NCBI RefSeq assembly: GCF_000429905.1 | Contig: NZ_AUCT01000002.1 | Coordinates: forward strand, 419,047 to 483,046 | Reading direction: 5' to 3' | Length of the DNA stretch: 64,000 bases | Source of the DNA: Desulfatibacillum aliphaticivorans DSM 15576 | GTDB lineage: Bacteria > Desulfobacterota > Desulfobacteria > Desulfobacterales > Desulfatibacillaceae | Part shown: positions 50,504 to 59,345 of the stretch, piece by piece | How the letters are laid out: each line of letters opens with the position of its first letter | Numbering within the stretch: position 1 is the first letter of the stretch | Notes under the pieces: model-generated | What the model was told of the DNA's origin: nothing | Databases searched by the model: none | Seen by the model: the letters and a program-made list of their open reading frames with translations, nothing else | Translations under genes and position numbers: made by a program

Positions 50504-50909
50504 GGTCGCCTCCGGGGTCTTAAAAATTAAAATTATTGCAGGCTGTTAGGCCCGGTAAACTGTCTGTTTCAAGGTCAGGCCAGCGCTTTCGCGCCGTATT
50601 GCAGTGGAACTTGGAGCCAAGGCCTTGGTTGAAAAACCAAGCCTTTCTTGGGCGCCGTTAGGCAGAAGAGTTAGCCTTATTGAGAGCAATTCCTGTGCCA
50701 AAAACCAATTTGCGCTTAGAAAGCTCGTATTTGTGGGAATTGAAAGAGGATTTTGGGCTGATATCGTCTCAATACGAGGCGCGGTCCCCACAAAACATGG
50801 AGATTGACAAAATTATGACGATTTTTAAAAGAAAAAACGTCAAAAATGGAAATGAAAGGCAATAGAAGTAAAAAGCAGGGAAAAAAATAACGTCAAAATT
50901 CCAAATAAA
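50504..50909. other. PrkA operon leader and divergent spacer
   Basis: This 406-base region includes the sigma-54 promoter (50685-50701), a stem cttggtt/aaccaag with a GAAA tetraloop (50619-50645, arms extended by aagg/cctt with one bulge), and an 8-bp inverted repeat ctcgtatt/aatacgag (50724-50778) upstream of the promoter that could be an activator site. No gene is supported. Confidence 0.5.
50685..50701 (-). promoter_or_regulatory. sigma-54 promoter of the PrkA operon
   Basis: On the minus strand, TTGGCACAGGAATTGCT matches TTGGCACGnnnnTTGCT at 12 of 13 defined positions with correct GG-N10-GC spacing. The start would be near 50675. Confidence 0.85.
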
Positions 50910-52643
50910 CTAAGCAGTAATTACTCTGTCACGCCCGCTGTTTTTAGCCCGATACAGGGCCTGGTCCGCTTTTTCAAACAAGGACGCCGCGTCATCGGTG
51001 GGGGAAAGCTCGGCCGCGCCCAGACTGATGGTGGCCTTGATTTTTTCGCCTGAACCGGTTCTAAAAACAAAACGCGAGAAAATGCCGCGGAGCCTCTCTG
51101 CGATTAGAGCCGCCTTTTTCAAGTCTATCAAAGGCAAAATTATGGTGAATTCCTCGCCGCCATACCGGCAGGGCACATCCCTTTCCCTGACGTTGACGGA
51201 AATGATCTTGCCCAATTGGTTCAACACAGTATCGCCCATGGCATGGCCGTAGGCGTCATTGAATCTCTTAAAATGGTCGATATCCAGGATGATCAGGGAG
51301 AGGGGCTGGTCCACGGCCCGGCAGTTCTCGATTTCCGACGAGATTTTGGTCGAAAACCAGCGTTTGTTGAAAAGGCCGGTCAGTTCATCTCTAATGGACA
51401 GCTCCATAAGGCGTTTTTCCTGGATTTGCAAAACTCTTTTCTCTTGCTGAAGTGCGTTGATCCGGTCTCCCAAGGCCAGGGAAAGCAAAACCGTCTCCAT
51501 GGTGCATGTTATGGCCACCGCGTTGGTGGTCACAAAATTATTGGGCAACAGGCCGAATCCCTGCAGGCTGACAGTGAAGCTGCCGAGGGAGATCGTCAGC
51601 CATCCGGCCACATAATACCTGGCCGGGACATAGCCCTGCAGCAGCCTGCGGATTCCCGTAATAATGGCCAACCACACTCCTATCGCGCCAACCCCATGCA
51701 CCAAAGTGTTCCCCAATTTGGGACGCCCTGCAACCATGGCGGCTAAGACGGCCAGGCACAGGATAAAGCAAACAGTAAGCAGGTGATGCAGAACCGGGCA
51801 GTGCTCCTTGGTCTGTAAAAAACTTTTCGCGAAAAGAATGCTGAAACAAAGCGCAATTGCTACAGCCTGGATGGAAAACAAATTAAGCCATGGAGCGCCG
51901 AACGCGGCGGGCAGGCCGCTGCGCGAGAGAACATACAGCAGAATGAATGCCACGTAGCCCACATAGGCGAAATACACCTTGTCCTTCAATTGGATCGCCA
52001 AAAACAGGTTGTAAAAAGCCAGGGACAAAAGCATGCCGCAAACAATAAAAAAGAAAGCGATTTCCTTCCACGTTCTTTTTATAAAATTCTCCCTTTCTTC
52101 AACAAAAGACAGGAAGCTCAGGCTGGAGTTGATCTCTTTTGAAAAAGGCTTGAGGCGCAAATAAAAATACTCATCCCCGGGCGCGTCTCTGGGAATATGG
52201 AATGTGGGAAATCGAAAATTTAACTCCGCCTCCCCTTTTCGCTCGCCTGAAAGATAACCGGAATGCTGAACATCATACGAAACTCCGGTCCGGCTTTTTT
52301 GGGGGCTGTACAAATCAACGTACGGAAAAGGCCTGTCCACGGCGAAAACAAGCGGCGTCTCCGACCGGTTGGCCAGTTTGAACCGGAGCCAGAGAATTTT
52401 ACTTGTAAGGCCAAGGGTAAAAGCATCCTTCTTATGGGGTTCAAATTGATTTTGATACTTCTTCTGAAGGATGTCCTCTATACCCAAATCCACAGAGGCG
52501 GCTAATAAATACTCCGAATGGCTCCCAATGGGGGCATAGAGGCAGTTGTCCTCAATGACGACCGGTTCCGCGCCAATGGCGAAACCCGCCATGACCCAAA
52601 GGAGGAAAAGGAGCAGTATAGTATTTTGATGTAGTCTGATCAC
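50910..52643 (-). CDS. 7TMR-DISM diguanylate cyclase
   Basis: About 577 residues from a GTG at 52643; an upstream TTG start at 52718 is possible. There is an N-terminal signal segment (LLLFLLWVMAGFAIGAEP), an extracytoplasmic DISM-type beta domain (about 30-190; ILWLRFKLANRSETPLVFAV), a seven-helix membrane region (about 190-385), a short coiled coil and a GGDEF domain (about 415-575). The active-site loop is YGGEEF, an active form; the metal and substrate motifs IILDIDHFKRFNDAYGHAMG are intact. It probably makes cyclic di-GMP in response to an outside ligand. No inhibitory RxxD site upstream of GGEEF was found with confidence. Confidence 0.9.
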   Translation of the reverse strand: MIRLHQNTILLLFLLWVMAGFAIGAEPVVIEDNCLYAPIGSHSEYLLAASVDLGIEDILQKKYQNQFEPHKKDAFTLGLTSKILWLRFKLANRSETPLVFAVDRPFPYVDLYSPQKSRTGVSYDVQHSGYLSGERKGEAELNFRFPTFHIPRDAPGDEYFYLRLKPFSKEINSSLSFLSFVEERENFIKRTWKEIAFFFIVCGMLLSLAFYNLFLAIQLKDKVYFAYVGYVAFILLYVLSRSGLPAAFGAPWLNLFSIQAVAIALCFSILFAKSFLQTKEHCPVLHHLLTVCFILCLAVLAAMVAGRPKLGNTLVHGVGAIGVWLAIITGIRRLLQGYVPARYYVAGWLTISLGSFTVSLQGFGLLPNNFVTTNAVAITCTMETVLLSLALGDRINALQQEKRVLQIQEKRLMELSIRDELTGLFNKRWFSTKISSEIENCRAVDQPLSLIILDIDHFKRFNDAYGHAMGDTVLNQLGKIISVNVRERDVPCRYGGEEFTIILPLIDLKKAALIAERLRGIFSRFVFRTGSGEKIKATISLGAAELSPTDDAASLFEKADQALYRAKNSGRDRVITA

Positions 52644-52899
52644 GTTTAAATTTGATAAAGGTTCCAGGGAAAAAAATCCAGAATAGAGGACTATATGAGA
52701 ACCTGCGGCTAATTTCAATAAAAAGTGTTCGCCCTGGCGAAAGAAAAGGTTATTTCCTAATAAAAATCAATTGGTAATACTCCTTCTTCACAAAATACTG
52801 CGGTATGTTAATGGGTGCGGCGGGCTGAGCCTGATGATCAAAAAACGAATATTCGATCTAAAATAAGGCCTTCTTAATGCTTATTAGTCGCACATAAAA

Positions 52900-53976
52900 T
52901 CAGTTTATTTGTCCGGACAGCGTTTTCAACCCTTTGGAGAAGCCCGCCTTCATGGCCTTGGCTATCAACCGGCCCGTATAAGGCGCTTTGGCCTTGAAGG
53001 TCATGGTCCAAACCACCCGGCAGCCGGTTTTGGTTCGGGTAATCAAAATCGTCCCGGTGTAGTCCTTTAACGGGGAGCCCTTGCTGATGACGTACTGGCA
53101 CAAGTACGGCGGCTCCAGCCGGGTGATTGTCTCCTCCAATGTGCTGGGGCCGATTTTCACTTTGCGGACCGATCCCACCCCATTGGGATTGTCCTTGTCC
53201 GTAGGGCTGGCCTTGATTCTGGTAAGGACGGCGTCAAGAAAACGGTTCATCAATTCGGGAGTGCTGAAATGCGGAAAGACCTCTTCCGGCGGGGCCGGAT
53301 ACTCCCGGGACAAAAAAACACGCTGGGCGCCGTACAGGGAATCGTGCAGGAGCATCCCCATTTCCAAAGGAGCCAGAGCGTAATGCTTCCAGTTTGCACG
53401 GCTTCCCCTTTGTAAAACGTTCCGGCCGGTCTGTATCACCGTGGACGCCTTAATCCTGGCCAGGGAGGAAGGCGCGTCCATCCCCTGATGCGCGCCTTCT
53501 GCAAGGCGCTGCTCCAAAAACTCTTTAACCTTTGAAAGGGGAACGTGGCAAACCATGCCGTCAAAGGCCAGGTAGCGAACCACTCCGTCCTTGTCCAAAA
53601 CAGCCAGCGCAGGCTTGGCGACGCCTCCGGACTCATACGGGTTGAACAAGCCCCAGGCCTTGACCATGTTGCAATCCGGATCGGACAAAATGTCAAATTT
53701 CAGCCCCATTTCACGCTGCATGGCGGCTGACTGCTCCATGCTGTCCGTGGACACCGCGTATACGGACGCCTCCAAGCCTCGTAAATCCTCGACGCAGCCG
53801 TTAATCTCGCCTAACCGGGCCACGCAGGCGGGGCACCAATGGCCCCGGCAGAAGCAAAGCACGACATGCTGCTTATCCCCCAACAGATCCTTAAAACTCA
53901 TGGCCTTGCCGCTCTGGTTTAAAGCGCGTACAAATGGGGCAGGCCGGCCGACCTGCAGTATTTCGCCGCTGTCCAT
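52900..53976 (-). CDS. peroxiredoxin-like / SRPBCC fusion protein
   Basis: 358 residues from the ATG at 53976, which has an aggga box; an upstream opening to 54084 is probably untranslated. Residues 5-170 are an AhpC/TSA-like thioredoxin fold with CFCRGHWCPAC (Cys43, Cys48, Cys51), then ISTDSMEQSAAMQREMGLKF-type helices. Residues about 220-350 look like an SRPBCC (START/Bet v1) ligand-binding domain (VFLSREYPAPPEEVFPHFST, ETITRLEPPYLCQYVIS). The fusion of a redox domain with a lipid- or polyketide-binding pocket is unusual and suggests reduction of a hydrophobic peroxide; this is inference. Confidence 0.75.
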   Translation of the reverse strand: MDSGEILQVGRPAPFVRALNQSGKAMSFKDLLGDKQHVVLCFCRGHWCPACVARLGEINGCVEDLRGLEASVYAVSTDSMEQSAAMQREMGLKFDILSDPDCNMVKAWGLFNPYESGGVAKPALAVLDKDGVVRYLAFDGMVCHVPLSKVKEFLEQRLAEGAHQGMDAPSSLARIKASTVIQTGRNVLQRGSRANWKHYALAPLEMGMLLHDSLYGAQRVFLSREYPAPPEEVFPHFSTPELMNRFLDAVLTRIKASPTDKDNPNGVGSVRKVKIGPSTLEETITRLEPPYLCQYVISKGSPLKDYTGTILITRTKTGCRVVWTMTFKAKAPYTGRLIAKAMKAGFSKGLKTLSGQIN

Positions 53977-54130
53977 ATCACCCTCCCTCGGATAGTTTTC
54001 AACAGGTGGACAATTTAATACCAGATTTACGCCGCAGGAGCAAAGCGCTTTTTTCAGGATTTTGCAAGCCCCACCAATGAGCATTATTTTTGAGCTATTT
54101 TTTTATAACATTTTTTTTAAGCAAAAATAT

Positions 54131-54159
54131 TTGACAACAACTAATGCCTGATTTATGGT
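54131..54159 (+). promoter_or_regulatory. sigma-70 promoter of the small-protein pair
   Basis: TTGACA (54131-54136), exactly 17 bases, TATGGT (54154-54159), in an AT-rich stretch. Confidence 0.75.
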
Positions 54160-54171
54160 TTGTATAAAGAC

Positions 54172-54185
54172 GCTCCCATGGGAGC
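54172..54185. promoter_or_regulatory. 14-bp perfect palindrome just after the start site
   Basis: gctcccatgggagc lies about 6-20 bases after the predicted transcription start and could be an operator or a 5' hairpin. Confidence 0.55.
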
Positions 54186-54218
54186 AGTTCCATAAAAGCC
54201 GGGAAAGGAGGAAAAGCC

Positions 54219-54368
54219 ATGCAGGAGAAGCAAGAAAGCCGGGAAACGTTGAAAGGCAATGCGGAAGAGCCCACTCCGGATTTGCGGCTGATAGCCTTGA
54301 GCTACACCCGTTTTGGAGCGGCGTCTTTGGGCGCATTGATGCGGCGCGGCCGGAGCCGCGGGCAATAG
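54219..54368 (+). CDS. 49-residue small protein
   Basis: MQEKQESRETLKGNAEEPTP, then DLRLIALSYTRFGAASLG and a basic tail ALMRRGRSRGQ. An excellent gaaaggaggaaaa box and a consensus promoter show that it is expressed. The N-half is acidic and polar and the C-half basic. It is not recognised. It is too short for most gene callers but has stronger expression signals than many neighbours. Confidence 0.6.
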   Translation: MQEKQESRETLKGNAEEPTPDLRLIALSYTRFGAASLGALMRRGRSRGQ

Positions 54369-54452
54369 AGCGTTGCAGGAAACGCGGGGAGGACGAGAAA
54401 AGCCGGGTTCTCCCCGAAAAGAACAGGGTTAGAGATCTTTAAGGAGGGGGTT

Positions 54453-54545
54453 ATGATTTCCTATGTAACTTTATGCTGTTTTTCAGGGGTGTTTTTCGCC
54501 CTGTTGTGGATCCATTGTTTAGTGGCATGGAGCAAGAGCTATTAA
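54453..54545 (+). CDS. 30-residue single-span membrane peptide
   Basis: MISYVTLCCFSGVFFALLWI, then HCLVAWSKSY: a single hydrophobic helix with a short basic tail, preceded by a strong aaggaggggg box. It shares the transcript of the 49-residue gene. Its stop codon overlaps the end of the convergent TRAP-T gene by four bases. A membrane toxin or regulator is conceivable but nothing specific supports it. Confidence 0.5.
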   Translation: MISYVTLCCFSGVFFALLWIHCLVAWSKSY

Positions 54546-55471
54546 AAAAGCTCCTTTTTTTTGTCCAGCCAGTAGCGTGCCTGCTCTTGGGCAAAGACGT
54601 TTAGCATGGCGCCGCCTTCCAGAGCTTTGGGGTCTGTTTTGAAGATGTGATCCATAAGCTCTTCAAAGCGGGGCTTGTCGCCGATGGTGACGGAAAGAAA
54701 ACGGGCTTCGAACAGATCGACCATCAGGTTTTTTCCGTCTGTTACGTCCCTGGCCTCCTGGAACATCTTGGCCGAGTTCTCCGGGCCTGAGCCCACACCC
54801 ATGAATTCAGGGATCAAGGCGTAATAGACGCCGATGAACATCTGGCAGGCTCCGAACAAATAATCCGGGTCCATTTCCATGGCTCTACCCACCATGTCCA
54901 GGCTTTCCGGGATTTCAAGCTGAGCCTGATGGTCATTTCGATTTTGCAGCAGGTAGAGCATTTTCGCCGAAGCCGTCCACATGAGGGCTTCCACATAATC
55001 GTCGTCCAAGTATTGGACTAGTTCCGAAATTCGCTTTCCGGAATCCATGCCGTCCCTAAATTTTTTATTGGTCCTCAAGGCGCGTTTCCCGCAATCCCTG
55101 GCAATGTGGTAAAGCTGGGAGGCGAAGCGGGGATCGTCGTTCTCCACAAGCATGCCGTAGCAGCAATGCAAATAAGCGGCCTTGCTCTGAATTTCCAGGT
55201 CATTGGGGTGCAATTCAGCCAGCGCCGTAACAATGACCATATTGCCGCCGATGCCTTCCCTGGCCAGCCTGATGTTATCCGTATCCATAATGATGTCCAC
55301 CATCATGTGGATGGTTGGGCCTGCAAATATTTCAGCCCCGGTGGATACGCCCACCTGGGAGACTTTTTGAATCACCCGGGTGCAGCCGATCAAGGAAAGA
55401 AGGACACCCGCCAGGATCAGGAATTTGGTTTTGTTCAGGACAGCGTTTTTATTATCGATGCCGGGATGCAT
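54542..55471 (-). CDS. TRAP transporter T-component (TatT) lipoprotein
   Basis: 309 residues. An N-terminal lipoprotein signal ends LLSLIGC with lipid-acceptor Cys30. The rest is helical and TPR-like (e.g. ELHPNDLEIQSKAAYLHCCY, then SLDMVGRAMEMDPDYLFGAC), matching the TatT family, whose trimers bind periplasmic ligand receptors of some TRAP transporters. No DctM/DctQ or P-component gene is adjacent. Downstream of the 55497 secreted-protein gene by 25 bases, so both are probably one operon that handles a hydrophobic ligand at the cell surface. Confidence 0.85.
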   Translation of the reverse strand: MHPGIDNKNAVLNKTKFLILAGVLLSLIGCTRVIQKVSQVGVSTGAEIFAGPTIHMMVDIIMDTDNIRLAREGIGGNMVIVTALAELHPNDLEIQSKAAYLHCCYGMLVENDDPRFASQLYHIARDCGKRALRTNKKFRDGMDSGKRISELVQYLDDDYVEALMWTASAKMLYLLQNRNDHQAQLEIPESLDMVGRAMEMDPDYLFGACQMFIGVYYALIPEFMGVGSGPENSAKMFQEARDVTDGKNLMVDLFEARFLSVTIGDKPRFEELMDHIFKTDPKALEGGAMLNVFAQEQARYWLDKKKELF

Positions 55472-55496
55472 GAAAACTCCTCGCTATTGCATAGAA

Positions 55497-57002
55497 TTAG
55501 GCCGAAGGAACCGCTCCCGCCTTTCGGGCCTCTGCGGTTTTCTCCGCCTGGACCTGAAAATCGGCCAGGATGGCCTCCAGGGCCTGGGAGCGAAACTTCT
55601 TCGCCTCTTTTGACGTAATGGGGCCCATTCCAAAATAGTCCAGGGCCATTTTCGCTCCAAAACGGACGAAAAAATTATCCAGTACTTCGGTTGAGGCATA
55701 AAACTGGGTCTTGGCGTTGTCTTTATCCTGGGCGTCGCACATGATTTTGACAAAGGAGCCTTCCCCGTTATTGGCCTGGATCATGACCGAGGAAAAGTCG
55801 AATATCAGCTCTTCCATGGAGGAAGGCAAAAGCCAGTCAATGCTCCAGGTAGGCAGCACGTACATGGCCATTCCGGAAACGCGGGTGTCCACCAGATTGT
55901 CCGAGCGGATGGAAAGCAGCATGGCCTCATCCAGCTTTTCGTAATCCACCAGGATGCGCAGGCCTTTGGTGGAAAACTTCAGGCCGTTGGCCTTGGTGTA
56001 CAGATCCAGATACAGGTCCACGGGAAGCACTGTCAGATTCTTAAAGCTGAAATCCTCCCGATACTCGGGCTTGCCGAAACCGTCCGTGGGCAGCACCTTT
56101 CCGTTGCTGGTGCAAAAGGACATAGTCAGAAAGTCCTCATCGGTTTGGGCCTTAACCTCCAAAATCCTGTGCCCGAACTCGTTCAGGAAACGCATGTCCG
56201 CCCGGAGGGCGCCTTCCAAATTATCCAGGTGCGCTGCGGTCCAGGGGAAGTCATCGTTGAGCTTGTTCAAAAACAATGAGGAGCTAATTGCGGCCTTGGT
56301 GAACTCCTTGCCCTCCACGCTTATAATCTCATAGTCCACTTTCAGGTCCGAAAAGTGACCAAAAAACCGGCTGGAGTTTGGAAAAGCCTCCATTAACTGA
56401 GCAGCGACGTCCACTTTTTTGCCGCAACCGTCCGAGCGGCTCGCACAGGCGGAGGCCTCCAACTGTCTGAGATTCTTTGGATCCAAAACCAGCAGCAGGT
56501 CGTCCAGAAAACGGTTTACGCTTTCGTGGGACAAGCGCCCCGTGTTCGCCTCGGCATTGAAATAGGTGGAAAAGCTGGGCTCGCCCACCGCCGACCTGTA
56601 ATGCCGTTTGAAAGCCGCGTCCGCTGTCATACTGCCTTTGGCGGCGAGAGACGGAACTCCGCTGTGCGCTTGGGCCAGATTGAAAACATAGCCGTCTTTT
56701 TTCGGATAGCCATGAAAAGTAAGGCCTTTATACCCCTTGGGGCCCGAGGTCAGGTAATGGCTGTCGTATACTTTTTGAAACTGGAACTCCTCCAGGGAGT
56801 CAGCGAGAAACCCGTAGCATTCCTGGGTCTGCTCGCTGGAAATCCGATGGTCGTTGAAATCCTTAAGAACCTTGACCAGGGTGCATAGGATGTCGGCGCC
56901 CTGTTGTTCGCCGCCCAGATTGGATACGGCGTCCTTGATGGTAAAGGCGCTGGTGCAGATAAAGAGAACGAAGGATAAGGCGATGGCGATCCAGGATTTC
57001 AT
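55497..57002 (-). CDS. secreted hypothetical protein
   Basis: 501 residues. A signal peptide of about 20 residues (MKSWIAIALSFVLFICTSAF) is followed by a soluble protein with cysteines at ILCTLVKV, ECYGFL, and an ACASRSDGCGKK cluster. The C-terminal half looks beta-rich (LTVLPVDLYLDLYTKANGLK). The last 40 residues are helical and Lys/Ala-rich. The family is not recognised. It is 25 bases before the TRAP-T gene on the same strand, so it may be a partner in a periplasmic binding system. Confidence 0.75.
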   Translation of the reverse strand: MKSWIAIALSFVLFICTSAFTIKDAVSNLGGEQQGADILCTLVKVLKDFNDHRISSEQTQECYGFLADSLEEFQFQKVYDSHYLTSGPKGYKGLTFHGYPKKDGYVFNLAQAHSGVPSLAAKGSMTADAAFKRHYRSAVGEPSFSTYFNAEANTGRLSHESVNRFLDDLLLVLDPKNLRQLEASACASRSDGCGKKVDVAAQLMEAFPNSSRFFGHFSDLKVDYEIISVEGKEFTKAAISSSLFLNKLNDDFPWTAAHLDNLEGALRADMRFLNEFGHRILEVKAQTDEDFLTMSFCTSNGKVLPTDGFGKPEYREDFSFKNLTVLPVDLYLDLYTKANGLKFSTKGLRILVDYEKLDEAMLLSIRSDNLVDTRVSGMAMYVLPTWSIDWLLPSSMEELIFDFSSVMIQANNGEGSFVKIMCDAQDKDNAKTQFYASTEVLDNFFVRFGAKMALDYFGMGPITSKEAKKFRSQALEAILADFQVQAEKTAEARKAGAVPSA

Positions 57003-57321
57003 GAAGTCCCCCCCAGTGGCATGAATTCTGATTCGGCGCAGACGCCGGTGCGTCTGATAGTAAATGAAACGGGAACGCCGCGGCTTTTAAGGCTATTAAC
57101 CTGCACGCATGGAATTGGAATGAAATAAGAAGAGCCGACGACCGGCCTTGTTTCCCCTTGAAAAATAAGCCGGCGTCTTTGTTGTGCGATTTTACATCCA
57201 AGGCATGCAAATGGGCTCCACCCCTGCTTCATTCCCATGAATCAGACTAAATAAGTACTCGGTAGTCCCAAATTTGTCAACAGGCAACAGGGGCCTGGCC
57301 GCCTGTCGCCCGATTGAAAGC
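57003..57321. other. intergenic region, nothing recognised
   Basis: A 319-base gap between argC and the secreted-protein gene, both on the minus strand. It should hold the latter's promoter; none is clear. No RNA, repeat or protein signal was seen. Confidence 0.5.
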
Positions 57322-58374
57322 CTAAACAGGATAAGGAGCTGCGTTAAGGCCTGCGCCTTCCGCCAGCCCGAACATGATGTTCATGTTCTGCACGGCCTGC
57401 CCTGCAGCGCCTTTCACCAGGTTGTCGATGACGGACACCAGAATAAGCCGGTTGGCGTGCTCGTCCACCCTGGCCGCAATATGGACGTAGTTGGTCCCCC
57501 GTACATGGGAAGTCCTGGGAAGCGCGTTGTCCGGACAAATTTTTACAAACTCGGCGTCCTTGTAAAACTCCCTGAGGATTTCCAGCGCAGCGGGCGTATC
57601 CAGATCCTTTTCCAGCATGGAATAGCTGGTGGCCAGCATGCCCCGGCTCATGGGAACCAAATGAGGCGCAAAGGTGATCTTCACATCCCGGCCGGCTTCC
57701 CGGGAGAGGATCTCTTCCATCTCCGGGCAGTGCCTGTGGGCGGCGACCTTGTACGCGGAAAATCCCTCGGTCAACTCGCAATAATGGGTGGTGAGGGATA
57801 GCCCCCGGCCTGCGCCGGACGCGCCCGACTTGGCGTCGATAACGATTCCCCTGGTGGAAATCACGCCCTGTTGGATGAACGGAGCCAAAGGCAGCAGGGA
57901 GCACGTGGGATAGCATCCGGGATTTCCGATAATGAAAGCCTGGGCGATCTCCTTCCGATACAATTCGCAAAGTCCGTACACGGACTTTTTCAACAGATCG
58001 GGGGAGGTGTGGGGCTGGTACACGGCCTCGTAGGCGGCCTGATCGTTAAACCGAAAGTCGGCGGAAAGGTCCACAATCCGGGTGTTGGTCCCCTCCAACT
58101 GAGGCGCAATAGCCATGGGCAGCTTGTGGGGCAGAGCCAGGAAGACAACGTCGGCCCGCTCGCCTATGGACTGGGCGTTGAACTCTTCGCAAACCAGGGG
58201 GACGACTCCCTGAAAGGCGGGAAAAACCTGGGCGATGGCCTGCCCGGCGTATTGACGGGAGGTCACGGCCTTTAATTCCACCTGGGGATGGTCCCAAAGG
58301 ATTCTTACCAATTCGGCGCCCGCGTAACCGGTGGCGCCCACCACAGCCGCTGCAATTTTCTTGCCTTGGGTCAT
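57322..58374 (-). CDS. argC: N-acetyl-gamma-glutamyl-phosphate reductase
   Basis: 350 residues. NADP-binding GATGYAGAELVRIL (13-26) and catalytic Cys154 in GNPGCYPTCSLL, with the LSADFRF and SGAGRG loops. It reduces N-acetylglutamyl phosphate in arginine biosynthesis. Length is standard. It lies 117 bases after rpsI on the same strand, an arrangement (rplM-rpsI-argC) also seen in other deltaproteobacteria, so partial co-transcription with the ribosomal genes is likely. The ATG at 58374 lies in a TGGCATGACC context without a strong ribosome site. Confidence 0.96.
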   Translation of the reverse strand: MTQGKKIAAAVVGATGYAGAELVRILWDHPQVELKAVTSRQYAGQAIAQVFPAFQGVVPLVCEEFNAQSIGERADVVFLALPHKLPMAIAPQLEGTNTRIVDLSADFRFNDQAAYEAVYQPHTSPDLLKKSVYGLCELYRKEIAQAFIIGNPGCYPTCSLLPLAPFIQQGVISTRGIVIDAKSGASGAGRGLSLTTHYCELTEGFSAYKVAAHRHCPEMEEILSREAGRDVKITFAPHLVPMSRGMLATSYSMLEKDLDTPAALEILREFYKDAEFVKICPDNALPRTSHVRGTNYVHIAARVDEHANRLILVSVIDNLVKGAAGQAVQNMNIMFGLAEGAGLNAAPYPV

Positions 58375-58491
58375 GCCAGTTTGCCTCGAATAAATCCTGG
58401 GGACGGAAAACGGGGAAAAGGCTTAGCCTTTTCCCCGTATGCATGCATATTTGCGGGTTCCGACAATAAGAAATAATGTCGCCAGCGAATT

Positions 58492-58887
58492 TTAACGCTT
58501 GGAGAACTGGAACCTTGCGCGCGCGCCCTTTTGGCCGTACTTTTTCCGCTCTTTGACCCTGGGGTCGCGGGTGATGTAGCCGGCTTTTTTCAAAACGCCG
58601 CGGAGATCGGGCTGGTATTCAAGCAAAGCCTTGGTGATGCCGTGACGGATGGCTCCGGCCTGTCCGGTAAAGCCGCCGCCTTTGACGGTCACGTTCACGT
58701 CCACGGAATCCTGCAGATTGGTCAGGGTCAGGGCCTGAAGCGTACGCTTGATAGCGGACTCCACCGTGAAGTATTTGTCAATGGGCTGATTGTTAACGGT
58801 GATATTGCCGCTTCCGGGACGAAGCCATGCCCTGGCGATTGCGGATTTTCTCTTACCCGTGGCGTAGAAGATGTTTTCTTCGTTCAT
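58492..58887 (-). CDS. rpsI: 30S ribosomal protein S9
   Basis: 131 residues with the family's YATGKRKSAIARAWLRPGSG opening and the conserved C-terminus RARFQFSKR that reaches the P-site tRNA. Directly downstream of rplM (14 bases apart), as in most bacteria, with an aggag box inside the gap. Confidence 0.97.
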   Translation of the reverse strand: MNEENIFYATGKRKSAIARAWLRPGSGNITVNNQPIDKYFTVESAIKRTLQALTLTNLQDSVDVNVTVKGGGFTGQAGAIRHGITKALLEYQPDLRGVLKKAGYITRDPRVKERKKYGQKGARARFQFSKR

Positions 58888-58901
58888 TCCTTAACTCCTG
58901 A

Positions 58902-59345
58902 TTACGCGAACGTTAAAGGCTCAGGCTGTTGAGCTTCATGAGGATGGTCGGGGCCGGCGTAGACCCTGAGCTTTTTGTTCAACTGCCTGCCCAGCCTGTT
59001 CTTGGGAAGCATGCCTTTAACCGCAAAGCGAATGAGGTCCTCGGGCCGTTTTTCCAAGAGCTTGGCGGCGGTGATTTCCTTGAGGCCTCCGATGTATCCG
59101 CTGTGGCGGTAGTACATCTTCTGAGAGAGCTTCCTGCCTGTGAGCCGAATTTTGTCGGCGTTAACCACAACAATGCAATCCCCGGTGTCCGTGTGGGGAG
59201 TGTACATAGGGTTATGCTTCCCCCGGATGCGGGCCGCGATCTGAGAAGCGAGTCTTCCCAGGACCTGGTCTTCCGCGTCCACGATGTACCATTTGCCTTT
59301 GTTGTCCGATGCTTTTGCTGAATACGTATATTTTTTCACTGTCAT
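58902..59345 (-). CDS. rplM: 50S ribosomal protein L13
   Basis: 147 residues from the ATG at 59345, preceded by aaggggaatg. Family features are WYIVDAEDQVLGRLASQIA, the HTDTGDCIVVVNADKIRLTG block and AVKGMLPKNRLGRQLNKKLR, then VYAGPDHPHEAQQPE. Starts upstream of 59345 would add unrelated residues. It is the first gene of the rplM-rpsI operon. Confidence 0.97.
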   Translation of the reverse strand: MTVKKYTYSAKASDNKGKWYIVDAEDQVLGRLASQIAARIRGKHNPMYTPHTDTGDCIVVVNADKIRLTGRKLSQKMYYRHSGYIGGLKEITAAKLLEKRPEDLIRFAVKGMLPKNRLGRQLNKKLRVYAGPDHPHEAQQPEPLTFA

